Counted from the first letter of the stretch, positions 46,327 through 58,870 are shown. The stretch: DNA of 64,000 nucleotides from Euryodendron excelsum (GCA_033060915.1 CM065377.1:59176683-59240682); one strand, 5' to 3'. The notes: generated from the sequence alone by a model not told the origin. Made by a program: numbers and translations.

Positions 46327-47400
46327 AGTTATTAGTTGAGTCACTTTCTATTTTGTCATAGTCATTTCTACAATGACTTCCCTTGACGGCTCACCCTTGA
46401 ATCACTTTTCTACGTGTGTGGGCCTCGTGAAATATGATAGATCAAACCTGAGTCTCGTGCTCTATTTTGGCCTTTTAGCTTGACCTTTTTATTTGAAGTT
46501 ATTGGTTGAGTTACTTTCAATTAGGTCATAGTCATTTCCAAAATAACCTCCCTTGATAGCTCGCCATTAAAAGACTTTTATAGGAGTGTGGGGGTCTTCA
46601 AATATGATGGATCAAATCACACTTTTGCTTTTATCGAAATTCTGAAAGTCATATTTTGGATCAGTTCATCAACATGATGAGTGTGTCACGAATTGCTTTA
46701 TGAATTTAATGTGATACTACGAGCTAATATTTGAGTGACGGCACGACTTGCACAACAATCAACATTGGCAGTCACATTGGGGGCTGGCGATGGCTATGGC
46801 TCTCTAAAATTTTTGAAGTTTTCTTTAGTTTTTATAGATTTTTAAATATTTAAGAGAAAATATAAGTACATTAACCCTCTGCAACTCAAGAAATTTTATC
46901 TTAACCCTCATTCCAGCATTTTTTTTTTTTTTACTTTGTCCCCCCTCTCCCCAAACTAAAATCCCTAAACGAAAACAATTTTTTCGCATGTGAAAGTACA
47001 ATTATGTATTTATAACCCTCCCCAAACTCCACATTAGCTGGACCTCATCAGTTCATGAGTCACTTTCAATTAGGTTACAGTCATTTCTGCTCACCCTTTT
47101 CTTCTTGTAAATTTGTGGGGGGCCTTGAAATATGATTGATGAATCCAAAGTTTTGCTTTGTGGAATTTTTGTACATCATGGTTTGGATCAGTTAGTCAAG
47201 CTTTTTGCTTTAATTACACACCCTCGGCAGCACGGCAAATGCGAATATTGTGCCTGCATGTGTAGTAGTATTGTGGCAGCATTGTTATGGTTTGGACTGA
47301 ACTCTCTTCAGAGCTGGCAGCGACTGTGAAGTACCAGAAAACATAGCCAAGACGACGATTTCCGATGCAGCGGCGGCTAAAATGAGAGGATGGTTGATGA
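46327..47400 (+). repeat. Diverged direct repeats, copies 1-3
   Basis: A block of about 120 bp (AGTTATTAGTTGAGTCACTTTC ... GTGGG...AAATATGAT.GAT) occurs at 46327-46449, 46496-46620 and, extended to about 330 bp, at 47044-47400. A fourth extended copy lies at 52246-52690. The extended copies share ACCCTCGGCAGCACGGCAA and AGCTGGCAG. Small open frames in both extended copies share KLFALITHPRQHGKC, but stops follow quickly; coding is unproven. Confidence 0.6.
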
Positions 47401-47964
47401 AAAATAGAGACAGAGACACCACAATTACTAGGAAACTCCCTTTCGGTAGGAGAAACTCGGTTCGAGAAACGTTTCCTTTTAAAATTTCAAACAAAAACAT
47501 TGAAATTCTAGTTGAATGAATGCCGAGGGATTTCACTGCCAGAATTAAAGATATACAACATTTTCTTAATTTGTTGTATCGTACTAAACTTTCGATTTTG
47601 TTTAAGGGGGCATGGAAATTAATGATCACACACACTTCAAAACTATCCGCCTATATACATTTGGTTTTTTTCATAGTCTAATTTGGAGGTCTTTATGATG
47701 GAGCATTGTTTTGAAACTCGGACTGGACCGGCCGGTTGAACTAAAAAAAGAAATCAGACCAAGTAACTGTCCAGTCAGTCCTCTAAATTAGTTTGGGTTA
47801 AAATTTGGCCAAACCTAGTAAAACTCACGATTGAACTGCGATCCAGTCATTAAAACTGGTAATTGAACCGTCCAGTTCAATTTTTAAGGTAAAATTTTAG
47901 GTTTTAATTTTAAAATTTTAAATTTTAAATATTAAAATCAATGTAAAAAAATAAAATACATTTG

Positions 47965-48007
<43 letters not shown>

Positions 48008-49677
48008 ATGTCAATAATAATTGACTCAATAATTAAACCAATGATCCGTGATCTGATTTCTTTTTAAATTTGCTCAACGGTTCAATTTTTAAAATATTAA
48101 AATGGAGTTAAGACAAAGAGAAATTGAGTCTCAAGACTTGTCAGACTCCGGTTTTCAAAAGAGAAATTGAGACTCTCAAGACTTGTCAGACTCAGAAATT
48201 GTAAATCAAGATAGGTCCGACCAAATTATGTATATATTTTAAATAATTTCTTGATTGACATAGCAACTAAGGCTCTCTCTCCCTCTCACGCATGCCGTAC
48301 GAAGAATCTTACATCTATAAGATAACCGGTGCATGAACCCCTCGCTACTATTGGTTTAGGGAAGGTCTGAGATATGTAATTTTACTCCTATGTGAGAAGA
48401 GGCTATTTGTATATTTCAAATTGTGATGCGCAAGTCACAACAAGACAAGTTCACCACTATGCAAGGCATTCCCTCAACCGTTTAGCCTCGATGCTAGACA
48501 ATTTGAGCAATTTTTTTTTTCTAAAATAATACAAAGTTTCTTGGCTGGTGTAGGGTTTTTTTGTTTTTAGTTGTACATGAAAGGACCAAAATCCCAAAAA
48601 TAAAAAAAAGTGAGCCAAACTCATAATTTTTTAATTTGGGTGAAACGTCACTACTATCAGACTAACCTTATCGCTCTAGTTGATAACCATGGACGAAACT
48701 ATATATGGGCCGAGGCCTCTTAATGTAAAAAAAACACTCCCTTATATTTAGTAAAAATATAGGCTCAAAAAATTTTACATGCTAAAGAACATAGTTTATT
48801 AGTATAGAATCAAGGCTCAAAAAATTTCTACATAATAAAATAGTCATTTTTCTGTACAATTTATATTGCGGTCTATTTTTATTTTCAATGTAGCCTTATT
48901 TTTTGTATTTATTTGAGATTTGATTTGTCTGTAGCCGAATGCCTATACTTAACTATATTTAATTAATTTGTTTAGGAAAAAATTTAAGAAAAAAATATGG
49001 CTTTCCATTTCATCTAGAGTTTATGAGCCAACACTGATCTCCATTTTGTCTTGGTCCCTCCTAAGATAAATCCTCACTTTCCTGAATCACGACAATTGAA
49101 AAAAGGAAACATATTGGCAAAATCTTTTAGGGCAAAACCGAACTTCCTACTCAACATGGCTCGTATGTATTTTTGTTGACCTGGGCTGCTTGAATGCAAT
49201 GGTTTCAAATGCATAAAGAGGCATATTGCATATATAAAAGCACAAGAGGCTCAATTAAGAAAATATATAAAAAGAAAGAGAAAAAAAAAAGTACAGATAA
49301 AGATATATATAAATATATTCACAAAGCTTCTGCAGAGAAAAGCATACAAAAGTTAATCACATCATATTAGTCTCTAATGAATTTGCCATGCAAAAAGTAT
49401 AGAGACAAGAACAACTAGCAAAACTATGTCCTAATAATAAGAACCATGATTACATGTAGTCTTTCTTCTTCTTCTTTTCTTTTTTTGGTTTTGCCCCTTC
49501 TTCTCTTAGTTGGATGAGAACATAGCTTCATTCAAGATAATTCATGGACTATACTAGCTACTCTGAGTAGTAATCTATGAGCGGGAGACCTGGTCTAGTG
49601 GCTAGTGCTATTATGTCTCGCTCAGCAGTTCTACGGATCCAACCCGATACCCTTGTGCTAAAAGGAGTAGTAAATTA
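47401..49677. other. AT-rich intergenic DNA
   Basis: No gene recognised. 47700-48070 contains GGACTGGACCGGCCGGTTGAA and related words, a common plant dispersed repeat. 49583-49665 has box A-like TGGTCTAGTGGCTA and a poor box B, possibly a SINE relic in plus orientation. Confidence 0.35.
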
Positions 49678-49995
49678 CTAAGCGTACTGATAATTATGAC
49701 TGTATGATGACCAAGGCTTTCGCACTTCTAAGAAACACGTCGGGTTTTTTGACAAGAATGAGGTGGGAGAAGCAGTAGATGTTTCAATGAATTCATCCTC
49801 GGTTTCTTCTTCATAGATTGTTTCGAGGGTTATGCGAATTCGGAGCCGAGAGAGGGAGGGGAAGCAAGCCGGTGCGACTGCCGAGAATGCAGTCCTGGGA
49901 GAGGAGGTGGTGGAGGCTGGGGTGGTCTTGGGGGGCGCTAGAGCGGGTTTGGGTGTGACTGGGAACATAACTGGGGCAATGTGAACATCTGCCAT
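49678..49995 (-). CDS. Small protein, VAP-x14-LETIxEE family, member 2
   Basis: 105 residues from the ATG at 49995: MADVHIAPVMFPVTPKP to SHNYQYA. I chose this ATG because the start context (GAAATGGCA) matches the other two members and a TATA box lies about 95 bp upstream; the frame is open further upstream but has no ATG there. A Pro/Thr/Ser-rich N-terminal half (residues 1-45) is followed by the motif AVAP, fourteen residues, LETIYEE, then the acidic TEDEFIE. No signal peptide, and no membrane segment like that of member 1. Function unknown; the longer N-terminal half suggests an early-diverged paralogue. Confidence 0.62.
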   Translation of the reverse strand: MADVHIAPVMFPVTPKPALAPPKTTPASTTSSPRTAFSAVAPACFPSLSRLRIRITLETIYEEETEDEFIETSTASPTSFLSKNPTCFLEVRKPWSSYSHNYQYA

Positions 49996-50087
49996 TTCTT
50001 GAGTTGGATAGCAACCCCGAAGACTAAAGGCTGGTTTTGTCAAGAAAGTAGAGGGGGAGTTGGCCAATATGTCATGGTGTGTGTTTG

Positions 50088-50096
50088 ATATATATA
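50088..50096 (-). promoter_or_regulatory. TATA box of small gene 2
   Basis: Minus strand CTATATATAT, about 95 bp upstream of the chosen ATG. Predicted leader about 65 nt. Confidence 0.5.
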
Positions 50097-50136
50097 GAAG
50101 TAGACAAATTGTGAAGTCTTGGTCTTTTGTATAATG

Positions 50137-50572
50137 ATACTAGATTACTGTTATACAAACAGAATTTTTGTACATAATTTTCTAATGGTGTGATTATTTG
50201 TAATCTTTACATTTGATCAAACAAAAATATCTTCTATTTTATCTCGTAACTTAGAAATACCATTGCCACATTATTTTGGTAGAAGTTTTCATACAAAAAT
50301 TTTGTTGGAATAGAATTTTCCATGACAATAATGCCATTTACCTTGGCAATGGCATGCAATTTTATCCATCAATAGACTTTCTTCATCTTAAAAATTGGGA
50401 TAATGCTATACAAACAAAAATTCTGCAGAATTTTCAAATAAAATAATGTGTCTAAACAAGCCTTTTACTTCAAAATAAAACATTTACCCTAATGGTTTTT
50501 AATTACAAAATACCTACTGACACATCATTCTGGTAAAAGTTTCTGTACAGATGTTTTTGTAAGAATAGCATT
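50137..50572. mobile_element. Two related small MITEs with GCTATACAAAC-type ends
   Basis: 50402-50572 has inverted ends AATGCTATACAAACAAAAATT and the reverse complement AATGCTATTCTTACAAAAAC. A diverged relative spans about 50137-50330 (TGTTATACAAACAGAATTTTT ... AAAATTTTGTTGGAATAGAATTTT). Both sit just upstream of small gene 2 on its strand. No firm target duplications. Confidence 0.5.
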
Positions 50573-50625
50573 CTTCTAAACCTTTACATATCAAAACATG
50601 ACTATATGATAAGTGCCCTTAGACT

Positions 50626-51387
50626 TAGGGATGACAACGGACCAAGGCAGGGCGGAGGTTGAGATTTTCATCTTCGCCTCCATCTAAAATATTCACCTCC
50701 ATCTCCGCATGGAGATTAATTTGGACCTTCATCTCCGCATGGAGATTGTTTTGAACCTCCATCCCCGCCACCACAGGCACAAGCCTGCCTCCATTCCCAT
50801 CTCTGCCTCCACCTCCATCACCAGCCCAAGCTCAAGCTTTTCTTTCTTTCTTCTTTTTTTTTATTTTTGAACTTTTTGGTACAAAGAAAACAAACAACAC
50901 AAAGCAAGAAAAAAAAAAACATGAAAAAAAAGGTATCAGAATATTAATAGTCTCACAGTTTTTACTTGATTGTACGATGGAATGAATCTCCAAATAGTTT
51001 AGGTTGCATATATATTAAAATGATGCTATCAAAAGAAACTAAAGATTAAAATAGCAAATTAAAATCTCATCTAACAAACAACATTAAAAAACTATTGAAT
51101 ATAAGTTGAACACTAATCAACACAAAGTCTAATGATAACATTACTAGCACACCAAATACTAAAATACACTTCAAACAGCCTATATAAAAAAATTAAATAA
51201 AAAATGCTAAAAACGGGATAAGCGGGGCTGGGCGGGGCAGGCAAGGGTGGGACAAAAGAAAAACTTAGTCCATCTTCATACGAACTTTTATTTGACCCCC
51301 ATTTTCATTTTATATCATTTATTTTTGTCCCAAACGGAATAAATTCAATTAAACCTCTACTTTTTTCCCGCTCCATTACAATCCCTA
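50626..51387. mobile_element. Nonautonomous DNA transposon, 762 bp, TAGGGAT ends
   Basis: Left TAGGGATGACAACGG and right ATTACAATCCCTA are inverted; the 8-bp CTTAGACT flanks both sides (50618-50625, 51388-51395). The interior has CTCCATCTCCGCATGGAGATT repeats near the left end and GCGGGGCTGGGCGGGGCAGG near the right, typical of a widespread plant repeat. No coding. The 8-bp duplication allows hAT or Mutator-like. Confidence 0.7.
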
Positions 51388-51395
51388 CTTAGACT

Positions 51396-54300
51396 ACAGC
51401 TTTGAGTAGTTACAGGTTCATATAAACACTTCCACTAATATACAGTAATCATGGTGACAAAGTAGCTATAGAAGTTGCATTACTCTTACATGTGGAATAA
51501 TAATAGGTACAAAGAACAAAGCAAACATGATAAACGTCTTTTTTCCATGGGCCACGTGTACGGTGTTGGACAGTTCAGAGATCCTACCGTAAGCGAGAAC
51601 CTTGCACAGGTACCGCTTTCTCCAAACCAATATGAAGTTACCATCACGTGAAAGTAACACTCATAAGTACCTCTTTACTTGAATATGCATTGCGTGACAA
51701 AAAAAATTAGTAGAAGTTTGGGGGGTGCTAACTCTTAACAATAATTAAAGAATCGAAGAGTCAAAACTATTACAAATAGGATTTTTTTTTAACTCCGAAG
51801 GGTAGTTCAGGGGTGACAGAAATGAGCGGTAAATTCATAGGTTTTGAGTTTAAAAATCCATAGGAACCCATCCCAACTTAGTGTAATTTTATGCCTTGCC
51901 CTGATATAATACTAGATTGGAACAGCGTTGAGGTGAAATTTCTCTTTCATAAACAGGGATGCAGATGGCTGCTTGCTCTATATCAAACTCGTCCCCTTGT
52001 TATCCTATCAGACACCTGTAAAATAAAAAAATAAAAAGGATCTTTGTATGACTTAAATGTGATGTTTGGAGATATTAGTTTAGTGATGACAAGCTTTGGT
52101 GCAACAATAAAATTATTCGGGTACAACCTGGTGTCACATAATAGAAATAAGAATACAATCCCTCTACATGTAATATAAGCCTTTGTATATCAGAGCTTCA
52201 TCAAACTGACAGGTCTCGTGTACTAAACTGTTTTTAATAACTTGAAGTTATTAATTGAGTCACTTTGAATTAGATTAGTCATTTCCAGCATGGCCAACTA
52301 GTGACACCCTTGATAGCTCACCCTTTTCTGACCACTTTCTTTGTGGAAGTGTGGGGTCCCTGAAATATGATAGATCAATCAAAAGTTTTGCTTTATGGAA
52401 AATTTCAAAAGTCCTATTTCGGATCAGTTCGATCAAGCTTTTTGCATTAATTACTCACCCTCGGCAGCACGGCAAGTGCAAAAATTGTGCCTGTGTGTCT
52501 AGTATATTGTGGCAGCATTGTGTTTTGGACTGTACTCTCGTAAGAGCTGGCAGTGGGGTGGCAGCGATGGTGAAGTTGCACCAGAAAGCGTAGCAAAGAC
52601 GACTAGTAGAGTGATTCCAATGCGTCGGCAGCGAGAATGGTGGCGGCTGCCAACAATGGCAGCCGCATGAGAGGAGGGGTGATGAATAATGGAAGTGGAA
52701 GGACAGCAAGAAATTGTTGACAAGCTTGTGGAGGTGTAGGTACAATTGTAATGAACTTTGTCTGCACTTGGAAAGCATATCCCAACGAATTACAACACCA
52801 ATAATGGCAGAGAAGAGAGAGAATGGATTCAATATTCTCTGTTTAAATTTTAAATTTGTCGAGAGAAAGAAAAATGTAAGAAAATAAAGTGAAACTACTT
52901 ATACATATTATTCATAGGCTTCTCAATTTTCCAAATCAACGAAAAAGGGGGGAGGAGAGGGGAGAATCTGGCAACTTTCACTTTATATTTTAGAGAAAGG
53001 AGTTCATTGCTTTATTATTTAAAAATAAAGCAAATTCTTTTGTTATTTAAAATCATAGAGAAACTTCATATTTACTACCCTCATGCTTTTGAGACCCTGT
53101 TCTATTCTGTCCACTAACAATGGTCAAAGCACTGCACTCTAAAACCTGAAAATTCACTAGCTTTTAGTTCTGTTTTCTATTATTATTTTTCCTTAAAACT
53201 AGTTTTATTAAGAAGCAATATCGATTGAAAGAACATGCACTACACTTGTATTCATAATAATAAAAATATACTTAAGTATTTAAAAAATTCTGCCCTAAAT
53301 AGCATCTCTAGCTGTTTCAATCAAATCATGACATTTTCTGGCCTTGAACCTCAGGCTGTTTGAGGTCAAAAGCTTCTAAAATTGGTCAATCAAGCCCCCA
53401 TCTCCTACTCATATGATAGTGAATTAATGTACTACATCTATAGTGATCTACAAGTCTTGTCATCTAAGCTTGTTCTCATGCATGCATCATCAACATATCA
53501 TCATAAACACCATGCCTAATCTACACGTTTTGAGGTTGGTTTTTCAAGCCTTCCTAAGATTGGAGTTCTGTTTATTCTCATGTAACCTAAAACCTAGATT
53601 CATAGGGAAATTAGGTTAGAGTTAGGCTCCAGATATCAACAAATCTAACACAAACCCAGCCGATTTCTACACAGTGCCATGTACAACATGCATGAGGGTG
53701 ACAGACCACAAGTCATGGTATTCCAATGCAGATACACACAAAAACACGTATTTGTATATGCGTGCACATTTGAGTTTGTCATGAACATCATTCACTAATA
53801 TGAATGTAATTTGGCATGCCATTGATGTTTTCTGTCTTTGCTTGCTCACTAGAGACACCCTAGATACAAACATGCTTATACTTTTCCCCATCCATTATCC
53901 AGTACCAGTATGCATCCGTCCCCGAAGGCAACCATGTGAGGAAAAGAAGTGGAAAGAGTCAAGAGAACACTCAAGATGGACCATTAGAACCAAAAGAAAT
54001 TATTATTATTACTTTTTTGGATGAATACCTTACTTTGCTCTGATGTGTGATTGTTCATGCCATGGATAAGAGGTCAATATATATATATATATATATATAT
54101 CTTTAGAGAGAGAGAGTAAAGTTTTGGAAGATTCCATGACAATGTGACAATAATAATTATGCATAAGCCCTATTTGCAGAATTGTCAACATTCTTTAACA
54201 TTATGTAACTCTAATATGCATGTGATTTGTAGGGCCATCGACAGCTTCTTGTGTACAATTTATTGGAAGCTAAGTATTTAGATTCCGCATAGCGTGTACA

Positions 54301-55521
54301 ATTTATTGTTTTGATTCGCGAATACGTGTTCAGTTTTCTTTTTTGGTAAACCAAAGTTATTGAGAATGAATTTCTGCAGACAGTATAATTTGAATTGATT
54401 TAAAGTTCTGCCTGTATCTACTCAAATTTTCCATTTGTTTCCTGAACATTACCCAAATTTTCTGTCATGTTTTCCTTGATTTCCAAACATTTTCTAATCA
54501 AATTTATGCTCCTATGAATTGGGAACATTCTCAAATCCAAACTCAGCTAAAAAATGCATAGTCAGGCAAAGAAATGAGACAGGCTAGGCCCAATCAAACA
54601 TATTCCCAAGAGCGTATAACAATTTTTTATTTGTTTTTTCTTGACGTTTCGAAAGATATAGCATTAATAATTTATAAATAGTCAACAAAAAGGTTACCCA
54701 TGGAAGTTTTGCCATTGTTCTTCTCTCCAGAGATATTATCATACTAGACTACATATGTATAGAATTAGGAGGCAGCAAATAAATCTTACTTTGACAAGGC
54801 CAACACTAATTTCATATATACATGAAACCTATAAGTTGAAATAATCAAGTAACTATTACAAGGGCATTTTCTTTTCTCTTCGAAACTTCTCAATGTCTTT
54901 GATATTTTTGGCTGGGAACTTCATTTTTCATAATTAATCACATTAGAGCTGGTATTGGAAGAGTGTTTAAGGACGTCCGACTAGTTTTGTTTTGTTGAAA
55001 AGCATATTCCCAAACATTGTTGTAATCAAGCTGGAAAATTAAACCTGAACAAAATCATACAGACTAAAGTCAATTCCCCATCTTAATTAAAATTAGTTGG
55101 ACTAATGAAACTAGTCCTAATGGTGATTAAATCGAACACAACAAAAAAAATCAAGACATTGCTTAATTAGGATAGATTTGTCATGTTCAAAAGCAAACAT
55201 CCAAACTATGCTGTAATCAAACTTCAAAATGCAAAACTCAGAACCAGTTCATTCAAGCTCAGCTCAACCTACTATCCTAATTATACTAACAAATATGCCA
55301 AACTAGATAGTTATTCCATTGCTTACCCATGATCTTCCTTAGAGCAGCCATAGAAAGATCCAAATACAAGCTCATTTGCTGTTCTTAAATCACAGCCATA
55401 ACACCTCTTGTTTCATGACGTTTTTCCCACTGGTGCAACAAAATGCTGCAATTGAGAAGCCCACTAAGGGTATGTAACCTAAAAATAACCCAGAAGTTTG
55501 TGATGTCAGCTAACACAGCAG
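51396..55521. other. Intergenic DNA with fourth direct-repeat copy
   Basis: 52246-52690 is a copy of the repeat at 47044-47400. Otherwise AT-rich, with a TA microsatellite at about 54078-54100 and no recognised gene or RNA. Short open frames lack domains or promoter context. Confidence 0.4.
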
Positions 55522-55539
55522 ATGATTGTACACTTCCTT

Positions 55540-55743
55540 TTTTGGATTAACCACAATATCCCAGGCCCAAAACTTTCAATACTCAGACTAATTTATGACC
55601 CACGCTAGTTGTGCCCTCAGCCAACGTGGGAGATAAATCGCGAATATGTAGAGCAGCAGCCAGAAATCGAACCCGGGACTTCCAAGTAGCAAACTTGCAT
55701 CCCTGGGGCTCGCCCTTTGTCACTTAACCATATGCCCGGGGAC
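55540..55743 (-). mobile_element. tRNA-derived SINE, 204 bp
   Basis: An 18-bp perfect target duplication ATGATTGTACACTTCCTT flanks it (55522-55539 and 55744-55761). On the minus strand the 5' end has box A-like TGGTTAAGTGAC and box B GGGTTCGATTTC with tRNA-like spacing; the 3' end is an A-rich tail (AATCCAAAAAA). This is the classic structure of a LINE-mobilised SINE. Confidence 0.88.
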
Positions 55744-55895
55744 ATGATTGTACACTTCCTTAACAGTAGCTTAACCTGCTTTGGCAATAGAAACCCATGT
55801 ATGAAAGTTTCTATGGCGTTCTAGCTAACCAAAGAGACATCTTCTTAATAAACATTTGTTTCAAGCACACAAACTCATCTTTAGAAACTCCCAAA

Positions 55896-56015
55896 AGCTC
55901 ATTTGGATGCAGCTTTTTTTAATTATTATATATATAAATTTTTGGCTTTAGCTTCTGACTAGATGCCCAAAAAAAAAAAACCAAAAGCTGGTTATAAAGC
56001 TATATCCAAACAAAA
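55896..56015. mobile_element. Possible MITE, 120 bp
   Basis: Left TTGGATGCAGCTTTTTTT and right AAAGCTATATCCAA are inverted relatives, with self-complementary A/T runs inside. No target duplication was identified. Confidence 0.4.
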
Positions 56016-56602
56016 CTCAAAGCAATTTTGATGATTGAACCAGTGTTCAACACTTCAACTCAACCTAATGAACCCATACGCTACTACAAAGAGTTCGCAG
56101 CTTGTGGAGCGGAGGAAATAGCACCAGCGGCAGAGCTAGAGGGTAGAATCCTAGGTCGCTCCTGTTGCCGACCCTACTTAGCCTTCGGCACCATTGATGG
56201 AGGAGTCTTTTTACCTTAACCCAGTACCCAAACCTGTTGATAGATAGTCATTCCACATGCAGCTCCCAGTTAAACTCCGAAAAGTGTAAAATGGAAGCTT
56301 TCGATACCAACAAAAACAAAAAGCTTATCTTCCGAGTGACATCCAAATTTTCAACCCATGGATTGGCAAATTGCACAATTTGGTCCTTGCTACTATCATA
56401 TATACGGTCCTACTAATGAAGTTGTCCCTTGGAAGTGAGTAGGGAACATCAGGGGCCAGAAATTAATACGAAAAGAAAGGGGGTGCGCACTAAAGGCTAA
56501 GAGTGATTTAACTTATCTGATTAAGACCAGTGACTCAATTTAAGCCTCAACATGCCCTTACAATGCTCATCCAATGACTCAATTTAAGCCTAAGGATAGC
56601 CC

Positions 56603-56608
56603 TATAAA
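56603..56608 (+). promoter_or_regulatory. TATA box of small gene 3
   Basis: CCTATAAATTTC, 125 bp upstream of the ATG and followed by a C/T-rich leader (CTCTCCTCTTCCTC), much like small gene 1. Confidence 0.6.
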
Positions 56609-56727
56609 TTTCATCCAAAGGGTGTGTGTCCTTGTTCATCCACAACCTTTCCACTCCCTTTCACTTCAAGCATTCCTCTCTCCTCTTCCTCAGCTCATAG
56701 TCTCACACAATCTTTTGATCAATAAAA

Positions 56728-56946
56728 ATGGCAAACTCTTGCATGGCAAGGTTTGTTACTGAGGTAGCACCACCACAATTTGTGAGTGTCATGAGGCACA
56801 GAACATGGAAGATGTTAGATACAATTAATGAAGAAGAGAGAGATGTTAGCTCGGATGATTCTCTTTCTTATTCTCCGAATATTTTGTCATCTTCTTCGTC
56901 TTCCAGCCCTACTTCGGCTTCATCTTCTAATATATACCAAATGTAA
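56728..56946 (+). CDS. Small protein, VAP-x14-LDTIxEE family, member 3
   Basis: 72 residues: MANSCMARFVTEVAPPQF ... to SNIYQM. The start context AAAAATGGCAAAC is nearly identical to that of small gene 1, with the TATA box at the same distance. Motif: EVAP, fourteen residues, LDTINEEERD, then a Ser-rich C-terminal half with no membrane segment. Closest to member 1 over the first 40 residues (MA....-R-V-EVAP). The product is probably soluble; function unknown. The stop lies within ATGTAAGT, which resembles a splice donor, so a 3' exon cannot be excluded. Confidence 0.68.
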   Translation: MANSCMARFVTEVAPPQFVSVMRHRTWKMLDTINEEERDVSSDDSLSYSPNILSSSSSSSPTSASSSNIYQM

Positions 56947-57730
56947 GTATTGTCTCAAGGAGGTCTAAATACTTGCTTCAAAAGGGGTATTCGGAAACAT
57001 GATTTAAGATGCATTCTATTTCTGACTAAGTTGCTAGATTATTAGTCCTCCTGAGTTATGGAGTTAGATGATTGCTGGATCAAGACCATGGCTTGATTAG
57101 AGTGGATGGAAATCTACGATTTGTACCAAGCAATAACATAATGGCACGGCCGCATGCGAGACGATGCTGTATTTTCGATATTGTATGCAGAAAGTTTTTC
57201 CTGTAATTATCCAATTTAAGTTGATGCTTTGATCATGTATATTATTGTTGTCTTAATATAGTTGAAGATTCATGGCTGTTGAGCAACACGGCATTTCTTG
57301 GATAAAAGTATCAAATGATTTCAACCATGCAGTTAGAGGAACCATTTTGTGACCCAACAGCAGAATAACATGTCTATGGGTCTGTCTGTTTGGCCTATCT
57401 GGAGAGAGAGAGAGAGAGAGAGAGAAAACAAAAAATTTGGGCATCCATGTTGCCAGTACTGCTGCTGAAGCTGATGCAACAGCAAGTTAATTCTTCAATC
57501 GGATTAATCAATTGCACTTTAGTTTTGCAACAGTCAAAGCCTGCTTTACCAATAACAAGACAATAAGGCCATGTTTCATTGGGGGATAAGGAGCATTGCA
57601 ATGGATATGCTCTTTCAGGGCCCACCTAATTCTATATTTGGGAGAACACCTAATTCTATGTTTGGGAGAAAAAATAGAGGAAGGATTACATCTTCCATGG
57701 AAATGTAATTCCCAAAATGGAGGATAAGGC
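56947..57730. other. 3' flank of small gene 3 and intergenic DNA
   Basis: No gene recognised. It includes a GA microsatellite (57403-57425) and a 27-bp tandem pair CACCTAATTCTAT(A/G)TTTGGG (57624 and 57650), ending at the LTR border. Confidence 0.4.
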
Positions 57731-58870
57731 TGAATCGCTCCCAAAGATGATGTAAATTTAAACTTCCCCGTAAGAGAACAGGCGTCGCAATTAAAGTATA
57801 AAACCTGGTGAGTACCGGAGTCGATTTTCTCGATAACCAAGCCAAATATAAGCTTCCAACACTTAGAAAAGACTAAACTAACTCAAATTGAATAGCAACT
57901 AAGTAAATTGAATCTAAGTAAAAGAAAACCAAAAATATGTCTAAGATTGGAGAGATTTTGATTAACAACTAAAGCAAAGTGATTAATTTTATTCTAGCAA
58001 TCAAAGTAATTAATGACTATATTGAGATACAATTAAAAAGGAAATTTTGATGCAATTCATCTAATCTATCAATTCTTAGAAGAAATTCAATAGAGGATTG
58101 TATAGCTCAAATAAAGAATCACTCCATAGATTCTAGATTCGGAAGATTTTAACCATAAAACCATGAATTCACACTAAATAGAGTATAGATTTGTATTCAA
58201 TTCAAAGAATCAAATAAGCAAACCATCAATTGTGCATTTTATATACCAATTTGAGAATTATGTATAGAAATTACAAATAGTGATTATGAATCTAAGTTTT
58301 CTATAGAACTACAACCCAATTAAGATGAATTTAGAAAAATCATGAGATAAATCATTGCATTCTAGATACTTCCATTGGAACTCTTGAATTCTTTGGTGAA
58401 TCTTCACAATTGCATTCAAGTAGAAGATTAAATACTAGATTCCATAGAAGAAAAGATAAAGAAATGAAGATATTGCATTACATTGAAGTAAATCTAGTGT
58501 TTAGTTACATGGAAAATGAAGAAAAGTTAAAGAAAATGCAAAAAAATAAAGTTTTTATCTGTACGCGACTCCTAGATACAAAGAAATATAAGGTAAAAAC
58601 TAAGAAAAAGGGAGAGAGAGCTCAATTTTCAGCCAAAAACAACCTTAAATAGGCTAAAAATCAATAGAGTATCATCAAGCGATCGCTCGGTTACTATTCA
58701 TGGGCACTATTCATCTTTGTCCGAATTACTCCAAATTAGACTCAAAACCTATTCAAAGAAAAACAAAGTAAGTTAACACTAAAATTTAACTAAAAGCTAC
58801 TATAAAATACTAAACTAAGGCTAACAAAGAACAATTAAGGTATTATAATTGTACTTTCGGAGTGCAATCA
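57731..58870 (-). mobile_element. 3' LTR of a second Athila-like element (element C), 1140 bp
   Basis: On the minus strand it starts TGATTGCACTCCGAAAGT and ends GGGAGCGATTCA, matching the start and end of solo LTR 2 (TGATTACACCC...GGAGCGAGTCA). Its outer part aligns with solo LTR 2 (ATATTTGGCT..GG, GCGAC..C(T/C)G(T/T)..TCTT.CGGGG). In the array position it has only one GCGATCGCTCGG and TGAATAGTGCCCATGAATAGT. AAGGC (57726-57730) would be its target duplication; the other side is outside the window. Confidence 0.78.

Noticed and set aside
47285..47635. 116-residue minus-strand frame with hydrophobic segments
   Set aside because: Overlaps the dispersed direct repeat; no promoter, no domain, and the relative at 52455 does not keep the same frame structure.
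55620..55745. tRNA gene suggested by the GGGTTCGA box
   Set aside because: No cloverleaf can be made; the long target duplication and A-tail show a SINE.
56028..56219. 63-residue frame near small gene 3
   Set aside because: No TATA or family motif, no recognisable domain, adjacent to a MITE; nothing supports expression.
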